A stretch of DNA of 42,494 nucleotides from Lachnospiraceae bacterium. GTDB lineage: Bacteria > Bacillota_A > Clostridia > Lachnospirales > Lachnospiraceae. Positions 1 to 10,275 of the stretch are shown here, in pieces (positions within the stretch are counted from its first letter, which is position 1; each line of letters begins with the position of its first letter). The stretch is from the NCBI GenBank assembly GCA_016287765.1, contig JAEEWS010000021.1:1-42494 (forward strand), read 5' to 3'. Position numbers and translations under genes: made by a program. The notes beneath the pieces were generated by a model. The model did no database searches. It was given only the letters and a program-made list of their open reading frames with translations, and was not told the DNA's origin.

Positions 1-1
1 G

Positions 2-1039
2 GCTGTATCTTTTGCTCTCGGTATGCTGCTTCCGATCTTGTGTCTGGGAAATATAAACATATTTGTCGAAAATGTTTCAACCATGAGATACAAAAATGAT
101 GACAATGTGTGGACCGTAAGCTTTAACGGAGGAGAGGTGAGCCTCGAAGGATTGTTGTCTTCAATGGCAGAATTCCCGCTTGAGATCGAAGATATGGCAA
201 TTTATGCGCAGAAGCGCGGTACTGTTGAGATTAACAATGTAAAGATCAACGGGTTCATGAAATATGCAACCGAGGACTGGCTTGAGTTTGACAACTGTAA
301 GGTGATTGACGGATCCTTGGATATGTTTGAGGAATCGAACGTGTGCCTTATCGAACAGTCATTTGCCGAAAACCCCGACGAAATAAAGGCGGGAGACAGG
401 ATAAAGCTGTTTGGTAAAACATACACCGTTAAGGGAGTCTTCTCCTGCTTTAATCATTATGGTTCGATCTTGCTGCCGCTTCATGCGGGAGATAAGGAAG
501 CACGGGATGTTGTGATCACTAAGCTTTTCCTTCGGACCAAAACAGGTACATCAAATGGAAACGAGATTGCCAATGCGCTGAAAGCAGTCGGATTGCCGGC
601 TTCCCGGGTGAAAAGCGGAAAAGATGTTTATCACGATGGCCTGATAAACGGGATTTCAAGATCTTTGGGGATCTTCGCGGTGGGAGCGGCCGCATTTGCA
701 TTTGCGGCAATAAACATATGCCTGGTCCTTATCGGAAAACTTAATCTGGATAAAAGAAATTACGGCATACGCATGGCGCTGGGGGCAAATTACGGACATG
801 TGCGCATGAGTGCATTGTTGGAAAATCTGCTTTGTTTTTGCATGGCTTTTTTGTGTGACATCGCATTGATCCATGTTTTGAAACCGACTTATCCCGAAAA
901 CCTGACAATGATCCTGAACGCAAGGGTGTATGTTACTGCCTTATTATTTGGGATCTTTATGACAGTGATAGTTACCCATGCTGCATTGGCAAGATTGAAG
1001 AAGAAAAAACTGGTTGAACTGTTTGAGAGAGTATCATGA
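2..1039 (+). CDS. FtsX-like ABC transporter permease (5' end outside window)
   Basis: Permease subunit of a MacB/FtsX-type ABC transporter. The frame is open to the left edge, where it reads as a hydrophobic segment (residues about 1-22 of the visible part), so the true start lies upstream and the ATG at 23 need not be it. A large extracytoplasmic domain follows, then three hydrophobic segments near the C-terminus at about 222-246, 270-292 and 308-330, the usual 1+3 FtsX layout. The stretch before the second of these, LDKRNYGIRMALGANYG, matches the conserved FtsX cytoplasmic loop. The gene overlaps the next permease by four bases (ATGA), so the two are translationally coupled. Substrate cannot be told from sequence; such trios often export peptides or antimicrobials or sense envelope stress. 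Confidence 0.85.
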   Translation, partial: AVSFALGMLLPILCLGNINIFVENVSTMRYKNDDNVWTVSFNGGEVSLEGLLSSMAEFPLEIEDMAIYAQKRGTVEINNVKINGFMKYATEDWLEFDNCKVIDGSLDMFEESNVCLIEQSFAENPDEIKAGDRIKLFGKTYTVKGVFSCFNHYGSILLPLHAGDKEARDVVITKLFLRTKTGTSNGNEIANALKAVGLPASRVKSGKDVYHDGLINGISRSLGIFAVGAAAFAFAAINICLVLIGKLNLDKRNYGIRMALGANYGHVRMSALLENLLCFCMAFLCDIALIHVLKPTYPENLTMILNARVYVTALLFGIFMTVIVTHAALARLKKKKLVELFERVS

Positions 1040-2223
1040 TGTATACATTTTACAGGGCTTTTCAAAAGCTTTGGATAAACAAGAAAACATATTTTTTTAT
1101 AATGATCGAGCTTTCTGTGGGCATTGCGGTGGTGCTTTGCGAGATATGCTCGGTCTTTTCCGCGCGTGAGAAAATGGAAATGTGTAAACGCCAGATCGGT
1201 GAGATCGGAGCGACCATTGAGTATTCCGGAGACTTTACGTTTGGCGCCGAAAGAAAACCGGGCATCGACGTTGAAGATTATAAAACGATACTTGAAACTT
1301 ACAGTGATACAGAAGTCTCCTACATTCTTAACGCCGGAGGCATATATTTGGATGATGTTGAGGAAGATGTAAAAGATGTGGACTTCGTGTCCATGGACAA
1401 AAACACCTTTGCGGATCTTTTTGGCTTCGCGCCTGAAGATGATAAGATCTATCTTGGGGCTCAGGTTGCGGAAGATCTGGAGAAAGGCGGGCTTAGATTT
1501 GTTACAGAATGGATCTCTGCAGAAGGCGCTGTTTTTAAGGTGGGTGAAAACAACCTTTTAAGATCGGAGAGATTAAATTCAGAGACGCAAAAGATCTATT
1601 TCGGATTGGCGCATGATCTCGATGTGAAAACGTTTGCAGTGCTGCCTGAAAAATACATGAAAACCATTCAGGATAATAACGGAACCGTTTTGACGTGTCT
1701 GCGCATCATGACCGATCTTGAAAAAGATGACGCCGATATTCTTCAGGACATTTTGCAAATGCTGCAGGCTCGTCACCCGGAGTATTCTTATCGTATTGCG
1801 GATCAGTATCTTGAGCTCCGGGGCAGTGTAGCAAGCTTTAATGCGGATGCGCACCTCTTTGCATACATTGCGTGGATCGTTCTCATAATTTCGGTAGTCG
1901 GGATCGTAGGTATCCTGCTGATCTACATGGAAAAGCGAAAAAGAGAACTGGCCATTATACTGGCGCTTGGAGGCACTCGCATGACCATATTCAAAGAGAT
2001 CTTTATCGAGATCTTTTCGCTCTGCCTTATCAGCGGTATCATCGGAACAGCGGCAGCGGCTGCTGTGGCTCCCCACTTATCGAATGCTGTATTCGATGTA
2101 AGCTTCCGATGGATCAGCCTTGCGGTAATGGCGGGGATAGTACTGATGATACCTGTGATATCATGTACATGCATAGTTTTGGAAATTCGGAATGTTCATC
2201 CCATGAAAATATTAAAGAAGTAA
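1036..2223 (+). CDS. FtsX-like ABC transporter permease, second subunit
   Basis: 395-residue partner of the upstream permease. An N-terminal membrane segment at about 18-38 is followed by an extracytoplasmic domain of about 240 residues and three C-terminal membrane segments (about 278-300, 325-350, 360-385). The loop after the second segment, EKRKRELAIILALGGTR, is the typical FtsX/MacB coupling motif. The start could be either of two adjacent ATGs (1036 or 1039); 1036 overlaps the upstream stop as ATGA. The stop is followed after 12 bases by the ATPase gene. Two non-identical permeases plus one ATPase suggest a heterodimeric transporter. Confidence 0.9.
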   Translation: MMYTFYRAFQKLWINKKTYFFIMIELSVGIAVVLCEICSVFSAREKMEMCKRQIGEIGATIEYSGDFTFGAERKPGIDVEDYKTILETYSDTEVSYILNAGGIYLDDVEEDVKDVDFVSMDKNTFADLFGFAPEDDKIYLGAQVAEDLEKGGLRFVTEWISAEGAVFKVGENNLLRSERLNSETQKIYFGLAHDLDVKTFAVLPEKYMKTIQDNNGTVLTCLRIMTDLEKDDADILQDILQMLQARHPEYSYRIADQYLELRGSVASFNADAHLFAYIAWIVLIISVVGIVGILLIYMEKRKRELAIILALGGTRMTIFKEIFIEIFSLCLISGIIGTAAAAAVAPHLSNAVFDVSFRWISLAVMAGIVLMIPVISCTCIVLEIRNVHPMKILKK

Positions 2224-2235
2224 GGAGAAGGGTTT

Positions 2236-2907
2236 ATGGAAACGGTGGTCAGATTGGTTAATGCAACCAAAATATATGCTCAGGCCGAAGTTAAGACAAC
2301 CGGTATCATGGATGTGTCCATGGAAGTAAAAGAGGGTGATTTCATCGCTGTAACCGGTCGTTCGGGATGCGGGAAATCCACGCTGCTTAATATTCTGGGC
2401 TTAATGGATGATCTTACGGAAGGGCAGTACCTGTTCTTCGGAAAAGATGTTGCGGGGATCAAAGGAAAGGAAGCGGCTGAATTCAGAAATCATGAGGTTG
2501 GCTTTATATTTCAGGCCTTCAATCTTGTAAATGAGATCAGCGTTCTGGAAAATGTGTGCATGCCTCTCGGATACGCCGGCGTTGGAAAGCAGGAAAGAAG
2601 AAAGAGAGCGGCGCAGGCCCTCGCCCTTGTGGGACTTGAAGACAAAATGAACAAACGTCCCATTCATCTGTCCGGCGGAGAGCAGCAAAGAGTGGCCATT
2701 GCAAGAGCCATCGTAAATGAGCCCAAGCTCCTGCTGGCTGACGAACCAACAGGAAACCTTGATGAGGAAAACAGCCGTCTGGTGATGGAACTTCTCACAA
2801 AGCTGAATTCTAAGGGAATGACTGTCATTATGGTAACCCATTCCCCGGAAATGGCGGATTATGCAAAGAGCAGGATACAGATCAGGGACGGAAGGATAGT
2901 CAGTTGA
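2236..2907 (+). CDS. ABC transporter ATP-binding protein, MacB/LolD type
   Basis: 223-residue cytoplasmic ATPase that powers the two upstream permeases. Visible motifs: Walker A GRSGCGKST (about 41-49), Q-loop FIFQAFNLV, signature LSGGEQQRVAIARA (about 143-156), Walker B LLLADEPTGNLD and switch histidine in MVTHS. The TGNLD D-loop and short length are typical of the MacB/LolD/FtsE group. A ribosome site (AAGGAGAAGG) lies just before the ATG. Followed by a terminator-like inverted repeat, so it closes the operon. Confidence 0.95.
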   Translation: METVVRLVNATKIYAQAEVKTTGIMDVSMEVKEGDFIAVTGRSGCGKSTLLNILGLMDDLTEGQYLFFGKDVAGIKGKEAAEFRNHEVGFIFQAFNLVNEISVLENVCMPLGYAGVGKQERRKRAAQALALVGLEDKMNKRPIHLSGGEQQRVAIARAIVNEPKLLLADEPTGNLDEENSRLVMELLTKLNSKGMTVIMVTHSPEMADYAKSRIQIRDGRIVS

Positions 2908-2914
2908 CAGGATC

Positions 2915-2958
2915 ATGTGAGTCTGAAGCACAGGAACGTTTCAAGACTCACATTTTTC
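2915..2958 (+). terminator. Terminator of the ABC operon
   Basis: Perfect 10-bp inverted repeat (ATGTGAGTCT at 2915-2924, AGACTCACAT at 2944-2953) with a 19-base loop, followed by TTTTT. It separates the ABC operon from the trpS promoter. Confidence 0.65.
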
Positions 2959-2959
2959 G

Positions 2960-2988
2960 TTGCGGCATGATCAAAAACGTGTTATAAT
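2960..2988 (+). promoter_or_regulatory. Sigma-A promoter of trpS
   Basis: TTGCGG (2960-2965), 17-bp spacer, TATAAT (2983-2988). Because it overlaps the most upstream in-frame start candidate, it supports the downstream ATG as the true trpS start. Confidence 0.8.
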
Positions 2989-3049
2989 CCCTTTAATTCG
3001 GCAATTATTTATGCAAAGATACAGATTTAAGACGGAAGAGGCTGGAAAC

Positions 3050-4150
3050 ATGGCAAAAGAAAAGATCATATTAACGGGAGACAGACCCACAGGTAAGCTC
3101 CATATCGGACACTACATCGGGTCTTTGAAAAGAAGAGTACAATTACAGAATTCGGGTGAATTCGACAAGATATTTATCATGATAGCGGATGCGCAGGCGC
3201 TTACGGATAACTTTGACAATCCGGAGAAGGTGCGTCAGAACATTATCGAAGTGGCTCTGGACTACCTGTCCGTGGGACTGGATCCTGCGAAGAGCAATCT
3301 CTTCATCCAGTCGCAGATATCCGAGCTTACGGAACTTACATTTTTCTATATGAATCTGGTTACAGTTTCCAGACTCCAGAGAAATCCTACGGTTAAGTCC
3401 GAGATCCAGATGAGAAATTTTGAAGCCAGCATCCCTGTGGGATTCTTTAACTATCCCATCAGCCAGGCAGCGGACATCACAGCCTTCAAGGCTACCACCG
3501 TTCCCGTAGGCGAGGATCAGCTTCCCATGATCGAGCAGACCAAGGAGATCGTTCATTCCTTTAACCGTATCTACGGCGAGACCCTTGTGGTACCTGAGGC
3601 TCTCATTCCTCAGAACGGCGCTCAGGGCAGACTTCCCGGAGTGGACGGTAAAGCCAAGATGAGTAAGTCTCTCGGAAACTGCATATATCTTTCCGACAGT
3701 GCGGATGCTGTTAAGGATGCCATTATGAAGAAGATGTACACAGATCCTCTTCACATAAATGTTGCGGATCCCGGACATGTGGAAGGAAACATGGTATTCA
3801 CTTATCTGGATGCCTTCAGCAATCAGCAGCAGCTGGAAGCTTATCTTCCCGGATATGCATCCCTTGACGAGGTTAAGGAGCATTACAAGAGGGGCGGACT
3901 GGGTGATGTCAAGCTCAAGAAGTTTCTTATAAATGTACTTGAAGACGAGCTGGCTCCCATCCGTGCAAGACGTGCGGAATACGAAAAGGATATCCCGGGA
4001 GTTTACGACATCCTTAAAAAAGGAACGGAAGCGGCTCATGAAGCGGCATCCAAGACCTTGAGCGAGGTTAAGGCTGCCATGAAGATAAACTACTTTGACG
4101 ATGCCGAGCTCATAAAGGCTCAGGCTGAAAAGTATCAGAGGACCGAGTAA
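3050..4150 (+). CDS. trpS: Tryptophanyl-tRNA synthetase
   Basis: Charges tRNA-Trp with tryptophan in the cytoplasm. Class I motifs are clear: the HIGH signature in [13 protein letters not shown] near the N-terminus (residues about 12-24) and KMSKS in the segment [10 protein letters not shown] (about 200-210). 366 residues, slightly longer than the common 330-340. The start at 3050 gives MAKEKIIL..., which fits family N-termini; the frame remains open upstream but contains the promoter. A modest GGAAGAGG ribosome site precedes it. Its stop codon overlaps the start of the HAD gene (TAATG), so both share a transcript. Confidence 0.97.
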   Translation: MAKEKIILTGDRPTGKLHIGHYIGSLKRRVQLQNSGEFDKIFIMIADAQALTDNFDNPEKVRQNIIEVALDYLSVGLDPAKSNLFIQSQISELTELTFFYMNLVTVSRLQRNPTVKSEIQMRNFEASIPVGFFNYPISQAADITAFKATTVPVGEDQLPMIEQTKEIVHSFNRIYGETLVVPEALIPQNGAQGRLPGVDGKAKMSKSLGNCIYLSDSADAVKDAIMKKMYTDPLHINVADPGHVEGNMVFTYLDAFSNQQQLEAYLPGYASLDEVKEHYKRGGLGDVKLKKFLINVLEDELAPIRARRAEYEKDIPGVYDILKKGTEAAHEAASKTLSEVKAAMKINYFDDAELIKAQAEKYQRTE

Positions 4151-4836
4151 TGTACAGATATCTGTTATTTGACGCGGACGAAACATTGTTTGACTTTTTA
4201 AGGGCTGAAAAAACAGCCCTTAATTTAGCTTTTGGGGATTGCGGTATACCCTTTAAGGAAGACTATGTGCCCATCTATTCCGAAATGAATTCAAAACTCT
4301 GGAAAAGGCTGGAAAGAAAAGAGATCACGAAGCCTCAGCTGCTTGCCATGAGATTTGCAAACTTCTATGAGGCGATGGGGTTCACAGGAGATCCGGATCT
4401 CATGAGGACAGCCTACCAAAAACGTTTGGGAGAGCAATGCTTTCTATTGCCGGGAGCCTTTGATGTTATAAAAAAACTGTCGGAGGATCACAGGATCTAT
4501 CTGATAACCAACGGCCTTAAAACCACTCAAAGCAGCAGGCTGGAACGCTCCGGTCTTTTACCCTACCTTTCGGGAGTGTTCATTTCCGAGGAAGTGGGTT
4601 ATGAAAAGCCGGATCGGAAATATTTCGAAAAGGTTAAGGAAAGCATCCCTGGCTTTAAAGAAGAGGAAGCTCTGATCATTGGGGATTCTCTCACATCGGA
4701 TATCCTGGGAGGCAACAATGCGGGCATTAAGACTGTCTGGTTTAATCCCGGGGGTAAGGTTAACAATACAAAAGCCGAACCTTATCGGATCATTAAAGCC
4801 ATCGAGGATATATATGCCATCGTAACATCTTCTTAA
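4150..4836 (+). CDS. YjjG-family HAD hydrolase (noncanonical pyrimidine nucleotidase type)
   Basis: 228-residue haloacid-dehalogenase superfamily phosphatase. Motif I is FDADETLFDF (residues 7-16, nucleophile and acid/base aspartates), motif II ITNG (about 115-118), motif III lysine in EKPDRKYF (about 154) and motif IV IIGDSLTSDILGG (about 176-188). The DADETLFDF signature and C1 cap size match the YjjG/YfnB group, which dephosphorylates nucleoside 5'-monophosphates and damaged pyrimidine nucleotides. Substrate is inferred from family only. Start overlaps the trpS stop (TAATG). Confidence 0.9.
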   Translation: MYRYLLFDADETLFDFLRAEKTALNLAFGDCGIPFKEDYVPIYSEMNSKLWKRLERKEITKPQLLAMRFANFYEAMGFTGDPDLMRTAYQKRLGEQCFLLPGAFDVIKKLSEDHRIYLITNGLKTTQSSRLERSGLLPYLSGVFISEEVGYEKPDRKYFEKVKESIPGFKEEEALIIGDSLTSDILGGNNAGIKTVWFNPGGKVNNTKAEPYRIIKAIEDIYAIVTSS

Positions 4837-4837
4837 T

Positions 4838-4866
4838 TTGACTATTGTATTTGTAAGTGATAAAAT
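4838..4866 (+). promoter_or_regulatory. Sigma-A promoter of the DegV gene
   Basis: TTGACT (4838-4843), 17-bp spacer, TAAAAT (4861-4866), starting two bases after the preceding stop codon. A perfect 14-bp palindrome (GCGCAATTTTGCGC, 4876-4889) sits at the expected transcript start and could be an operator or a small leader hairpin. Confidence 0.75.
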
Positions 4867-4921
4867 CTAACAAAAGCGCAATTTTGCGCAAATTTGGAGA
4901 GTTCAGGGGGATCAACCGATT

Positions 4922-5788
4922 ATGAAGACTGCCATCGTGACAGACAGCAACAGCGGTATCACGCAGAGCGAAGCAAAGGAAATTGGGATATTCGTACTTC
5001 CCATGCCCTTTTTTATAAATGAGGAGCTTTTTTACGAGGACATTACCCTCACCCAGGAGCAATTTTACGAGAAGCTTAAGGGGGACGCGGACATTAAGAC
5101 CAGCCAGCCCTCGCCCGGGGAAGTAATGGACATGTGGGACAAGGTCCTGGAGGAATATGACGAACTGGTGTATATTCCCATGTCTTCCGGTCTCAGCAAG
5201 GCCTGCGAGACGGCTTATATGCTTGCCAATGATTACGAGGGCAGGGTTTTTGTGGTAGACGATCAGAGAATATCCATCACCATGCGCCGCGCGGTTTACG
5301 ATGCGCAGGAGATGATAAAGCGCGGCAAGACCGGCGCGGAGATAAAGGCGAAGCTGGAGGAAGAGAAGCTGGAAGCCAGCATATATATTACGCTGGAAAC
5401 CCTTAAGTACCTTAAGAAGGGCGGAAGGATCACCCCGGCGGCTGCGGCCATCGGAACGGTGCTTAACATCAAGCCCGTGCTGCAGATCCAGGGCGAAAAG
5501 CTGGACGCTTACACCAAGGTACGCGGCAAGGATACCGGCAGAAAGAAGATGATCGATGCCTTAAGGAAGGATCTGGATACCAGATTTGCCAAGTACGAGG
5601 GTAAGATGCATCTGGATATCGCCTACTCCGGAAACTACGAGGAAGCACTGGGCTGGAAGGATCAGCTGTTGGAGGCTTTTCCGGAATTTGATCCCGCAGA
5701 TGTGCATATGGATGCGCTGTCCCTTTCCGTTTCCTGCCATATAGGATACGGTGCGCTGGCAGCGGCGGTAACGAAGAGCGTATATTAA
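4922..5788 (+). CDS. DegV family fatty-acid-binding protein
   Basis: 288-residue member of the DegV family, cytoplasmic proteins that bind fatty acids and in some Firmicutes (FakB) present them to a fatty acid kinase. N-terminal IVTDSNSGI and the TSQPSPGEV motif (about 60-68) belong to the fatty-acid pocket of the first domain; the second domain starts with LKYLKKGGRITPAAAAIG (about 161-178), also conserved. A strong AGGGGG ribosome site lies 11 bases upstream. It has its own promoter. No fakA kinase gene is in the window, so the FakB role is only possible. Confidence 0.93.
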   Translation: MKTAIVTDSNSGITQSEAKEIGIFVLPMPFFINEELFYEDITLTQEQFYEKLKGDADIKTSQPSPGEVMDMWDKVLEEYDELVYIPMSSGLSKACETAYMLANDYEGRVFVVDDQRISITMRRAVYDAQEMIKRGKTGAEIKAKLEEEKLEASIYITLETLKYLKKGGRITPAAAAIGTVLNIKPVLQIQGEKLDAYTKVRGKDTGRKKMIDALRKDLDTRFAKYEGKMHLDIAYSGNYEEALGWKDQLLEAFPEFDPADVHMDALSLSVSCHIGYGALAAAVTKSVY

Positions 5789-5828
5789 ACTTGGGAAGGG
5801 AAAACGGGAAAATGGGAGAACGGGAAAA

Positions 5829-7050
<1,222 letters not shown>

Positions 7051-7054
7051 GCAT

Positions 7055-7094
7055 TAACGGGTCGAGGAAATGTATGCCCGTTATTAAATTTTTA
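7055..7094 (+). terminator. Possible tgt terminator
   Basis: Seven-bp inverted repeat TAACGGG (7055-7061) / CCCGTTA (7077-7083) followed by an AT-rich tract with TTTTT. Weak stem, so only tentative. Confidence 0.35.
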
Positions 7095-7095
7095 T

Positions 7096-7124
7096 TTGAC
7101 TTTATGTAAAATACAGTGTAAAGT
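7096..7124 (+). promoter_or_regulatory. Promoter of yajC
   Basis: TTGACT (7096-7101), 17-bp spacer, TAAAGT (7119-7124). The leader then holds an 8-bp hairpin, AAACCCCG (7125-7132) / CGGGGTTT (7146-7153), beginning right after the -10, so it would form at the transcript's 5' end and may stabilise it. Confidence 0.7.
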
Positions 7125-7181
7125 AAACCCCGTTGATAATAAAATCGGGGTTTCCCTATATTTAAAGAGAGGTTTTTTGCA

Positions 7182-7601
7182 ATGAATATGTTATTAGCAG
7201 TACTTACTACTGATGCAGGTACCGGTGCATTTGCCGGCGGTATTCCCATGCTTATCTTCTATGTTGTGATCATCGGTGCTCTCATGTATTTCATGATCAT
7301 CCGTCCCCAGAAGAAGCAGCAGAAGCAGCAGGATGAACTTATGAATTCTCTTGAGATCGGTGACAGCGTATGCACCACCGGCGGTTTTTACGGCGTTGTG
7401 ATCGATAAGGTTGACGAGAATGTTGTTATCGTAGAGTTCGGAAACAACAAGAACTGCCGTATCCCTATGAAGAAGACAGCCATCGTAGAGGTTGAGAAGC
7501 CCTATGATCCCAATAAGGCTGCAAAGGAAGCTGCATCCACCACTCCCGAAGAGCCCAAGAAGTCTCTTTTCGGCAAGAAGGATAAGGACGAGTTAAAGTA
7601 A
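7182..7601 (+). CDS. yajC: Preprotein translocase subunit YajC
   Basis: Small accessory subunit of the Sec translocase. One membrane segment (about 21-41, IPMLIFYVVIIGALMYFMII) is followed by the family signature RPQKKQQKQ and a cytoplasmic domain with GDSVCTTGGFYGVV. The C-terminal tail is rich in K, E and P and longer than in minimal YajC proteins, giving 139 residues. AAGAGAGG ribosome site 9 bases upstream. Own promoter and leader hairpin. Confidence 0.95.
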   Translation: MNMLLAVLTTDAGTGAFAGGIPMLIFYVVIIGALMYFMIIRPQKKQQKQQDELMNSLEIGDSVCTTGGFYGVVIDKVDENVVIVEFGNNKNCRIPMKKTAIVEVEKPYDPNKAAKEAASTTPEEPKKSLFGKKDKDELK

Positions 7602-7643
7602 ATCGTAAGCTATAAAAAATTTTATATAAAGAGGTGCTTCAAA

Positions 7644-9173
7644 ATGAAGAAAAAGTTTCTCATTTACTTAGCGGTACTCAGTTTACTCTGCGGTTGCGGA
7701 GAAGCAAGAGTGCAGGAAGGAGGCGCCGACAGTAACACAGTGACCGAAGGCGGCAGCCTTTTGGTCGGAATCACACAGGATCTAGACAGTCTTGACCCAC
7801 ACGTTGCAGTTGCGGCAGGAACCGACGAAGTTCTGTACAATATCTTTGAGGGCCTTGTAAAGGTCGATGAAAAGGGCAATATGAATCCGGCGGTAGCGGA
7901 AAGCTACAATATTTCGGAGGATGCGAAGACCTACACATTTACTCTTCGCGATAATGTCAAGTTTCATAACGGAGATGTTGTAACAACTGAAGACGTGGTT
8001 TACTCACTGAAAAGGTGTGCCGGGTTCACGGAAGCATATGATCCTAATGTGCTTGTGGAGTCGGCACTTTCTATTGTTACGGACATATATGCTCCGGACA
8101 AAAAGACCGTAGTTTTGACTCTTTCGGAGCCTAACACGGAACTTATTTACTATTTAAACAGTGCCATTATCCCTGCGAACTACAAGGATCAGGCCAAGGC
8201 TCCCATCGGAACCGGACCCTTCAAGTTCGTGTCCTACGAGCCCTTACAGAGCTTCGTGATCGAAAAGAATAATGACTACTACGGCACAAAGCCCCATCTG
8301 GACAAGGTGACCTTCAAGATCTTTGCCAGCGTGGATGCGGCTTTCATGGAGCTTCTTGCAGGTTCCGTGGATGTAATGACCCAGCTTCAGGCGGATCAGT
8401 GCAAGCAGCTGGAGGACAAGTACAACATCGTCGGTGCCAGCTATAACCTGGTACAGGCTCTTTTCCTCAACAACGATTTCGAGCCCTTTAAGAATGCCAA
8501 GGTGCGTCAGGCACTGTGCCATGCCATTGACAGAAACGAGATCAACCGGATGATCTCCGAGGGACAGGGCAGCATCATCGGCAGCGGTATGTTCCCCGGA
8601 ATCTCCACTTACTTTGCCAATGACCTTGTAAACTACTACGATTACAATCCTGAGAAGGCTAAGAGTCTCCTTAAGGAAGCGGGCTACGAAAACCTGACTT
8701 TTACAGTAAGGATCCCTTCCGCCTACGATTCGCACGTGGCTACGGGACAGATCATCGTAGAGCAGCTTAAGAAGGTGGGCGTTACCATGAAGATCGATAC
8801 CATCGAGTGGTCCTCATGGCTTTCCGATGTTTACAGGAACAGAGAGTTCGAGGCTACCATCATCGGTCTCGACGCAAACCTGGCGCCTTCGGACATCCTT
8901 AAGAGATACAACACCACCGCTAAGAACAATTTCATCAACTATAAGAATGCTTCCTTTGATGAGGCATACAAGAGAGGCGTGAATGCTATCGGCACCGAGG
9001 ATAAGATCAAGTACTATCACGAGTGCCAGGAGCTTCTCACCAAGGATGCGGCTTCCGTATTCATCCAGGATCCCGCACAGCTCACAGCCGTAAAGAAGGG
9101 GCTGGCAGGCTATACGCCATACCCGGTTTACGTCTTTGACGCATCCAAGATCTATTACACATACACAAAATAG
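7644..9173 (+). CDS. Oligopeptide/nickel-type ABC transporter substrate-binding lipoprotein
   Basis: 509-residue family-5 solute-binding protein that captures peptides (or a related ligand) outside the membrane and delivers them to the permeases encoded next. The signal peptide MKKKFLIYLAVLSLL ends in a lipobox; Cys18 (LCGC) is the likely lipidated residue, Cys16 an alternative. The family start VGITQDLDSLDPHVA and FTLRDNVKFHNGDVVTTEDVVYSL are visible. AGAGGTG ribosome site upstream. First gene of the import operon; ligand not determinable. Confidence 0.93.
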   Translation: MKKKFLIYLAVLSLLCGCGEARVQEGGADSNTVTEGGSLLVGITQDLDSLDPHVAVAAGTDEVLYNIFEGLVKVDEKGNMNPAVAESYNISEDAKTYTFTLRDNVKFHNGDVVTTEDVVYSLKRCAGFTEAYDPNVLVESALSIVTDIYAPDKKTVVLTLSEPNTELIYYLNSAIIPANYKDQAKAPIGTGPFKFVSYEPLQSFVIEKNNDYYGTKPHLDKVTFKIFASVDAAFMELLAGSVDVMTQLQADQCKQLEDKYNIVGASYNLVQALFLNNDFEPFKNAKVRQALCHAIDRNEINRMISEGQGSIIGSGMFPGISTYFANDLVNYYDYNPEKAKSLLKEAGYENLTFTVRIPSAYDSHVATGQIIVEQLKKVGVTMKIDTIEWSSWLSDVYRNREFEATIIGLDANLAPSDILKRYNTTAKNNFINYKNASFDEAYKRGVNAIGTEDKIKYYHECQELLTKDAASVFIQDPAQLTAVKKGLAGYTPYPVYVFDASKIYYTYTK

Positions 9174-9261
9174 GGTTGAGAAGGCATATGCCCGCTCGAC
9201 GATAACAACCGTAATAAGTGCGGGTAAATATTTGCTTTACGACGACTTAGGGAGGTCGCAG

Positions 9262-10206
9262 ATGAAATACATCATTAAGAAAATCGCATCACTTGTGATT
9301 ACGCTTTTGATCATTTCGTTTGTGACCTTCCTTGCTTTTAATGTGATCCCGGGAGATGCGGCGGCTTCAAAGCTGGGCATGGACGCGACGGAGGAGCAGG
9401 TGGAGGCTTTAAGGGAAGCGATGGGGCTTAACGACCCCTTCATCGTGCAATACGGCAGGTGGCTGGGAAAGGCATTGACCGGGGATTTTGGGACCTCCTA
9501 CAGATATAATATGCCTGTTACACAGCTGATCTCCGACAGGCTGGGAGCCACTTTGGGACTGGCGTTCCTGTCGCTGACACTGATACTTGTGATCTCTGTT
9601 CCTTTAAGCCTTTTGAGCGCGGCAAAGCCCAACGGGACCGTGGACAACCTGCTCACGGTGCTGACCCAGATAGGCATGGCGGTTCCTCAGTTTTTCTTAG
9701 GTATCGTCCTCACGCTGGTCTTCGGCATCATACTGTCCTGGTTTAAGACCGGGGGATATGTGAGCCCCAAGGAGGATTTCGGGCGGTTTATAAGCTTCAT
9801 GCTGTTGCCCGCCATATCCGTGGCTATCCCCAAGCTTTCCATGATGGTGAAGTATTTAAGAGACTGCATTGTTTCAGAAAAAAAGAATGATTACGTACGG
9901 ACTGCAAAAGCCAAGGGCAACGGTGAAGCAGCCATATTGTTCCGCCATGTGCTTAAAAATGCGGTGATCTCCGCCATCACCTTCTTTGCGATGATAGCGG
10001 CGGAAAGCTTTGCGGGAAGTATCGTGGTGGAGCAGGTGTTTGGGATACCCGGGCTGGGAAGGCTTTTGGTAAATTCCATATCAAGCAGGGATTTCCCTGT
10101 GGTTAATGCCATAGTTTTGTATATGGCGGCGCTGGTGGTGGTGATGAACACCCTGGCGGATATTTCCTATCGTATTGTTGACCCAAGAGTTTCAAGAGCC
10201 GATTAA
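9262..10206 (+). CDS. Oligopeptide ABC transporter permease, DppB/OppB type
   Basis: 314-residue inner permease. N-terminal membrane segment (ITLLIISFVTFLAFNVIPGD context), the DppB-type GLNDPFIVQYGRWLGKALTGDFG stretch, and five further membrane segments; the EAA coupling loop appears as YVRTAKAKGNGEAAILFRHVL (about 206-226). The ATG at 9262 follows a strong AGGGAGG ribosome site (9249-9255); the longer open frame reaching back to 9136 overlaps the binding-protein gene and is unlikely to be used. Confidence 0.93.
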   Translation: MKYIIKKIASLVITLLIISFVTFLAFNVIPGDAAASKLGMDATEEQVEALREAMGLNDPFIVQYGRWLGKALTGDFGTSYRYNMPVTQLISDRLGATLGLAFLSLTLILVISVPLSLLSAAKPNGTVDNLLTVLTQIGMAVPQFFLGIVLTLVFGIILSWFKTGGYVSPKEDFGRFISFMLLPAISVAIPKLSMMVKYLRDCIVSEKKNDYVRTAKAKGNGEAAILFRHVLKNAVISAITFFAMIAAESFAGSIVVEQVFGIPGLGRLLVNSISSRDFPVVNAIVLYMAALVVVMNTLADISYRIVDPRVSRAD

Positions 10207-10275
10207 GGCGAAGGACAGGACAGGAAGAGCCTGAATTACAGGCAGGAAGCGAAGCGGATCGCGAATAATTGACAG

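Noticed and set aside
2960..3049. N-terminal extension of trpS
   Set aside because: The region contains the trpS promoter, so it cannot be translated from that transcript.
3143..4186. 347-residue reverse-strand frame over trpS
   Set aside because: Antisense shadow of trpS.
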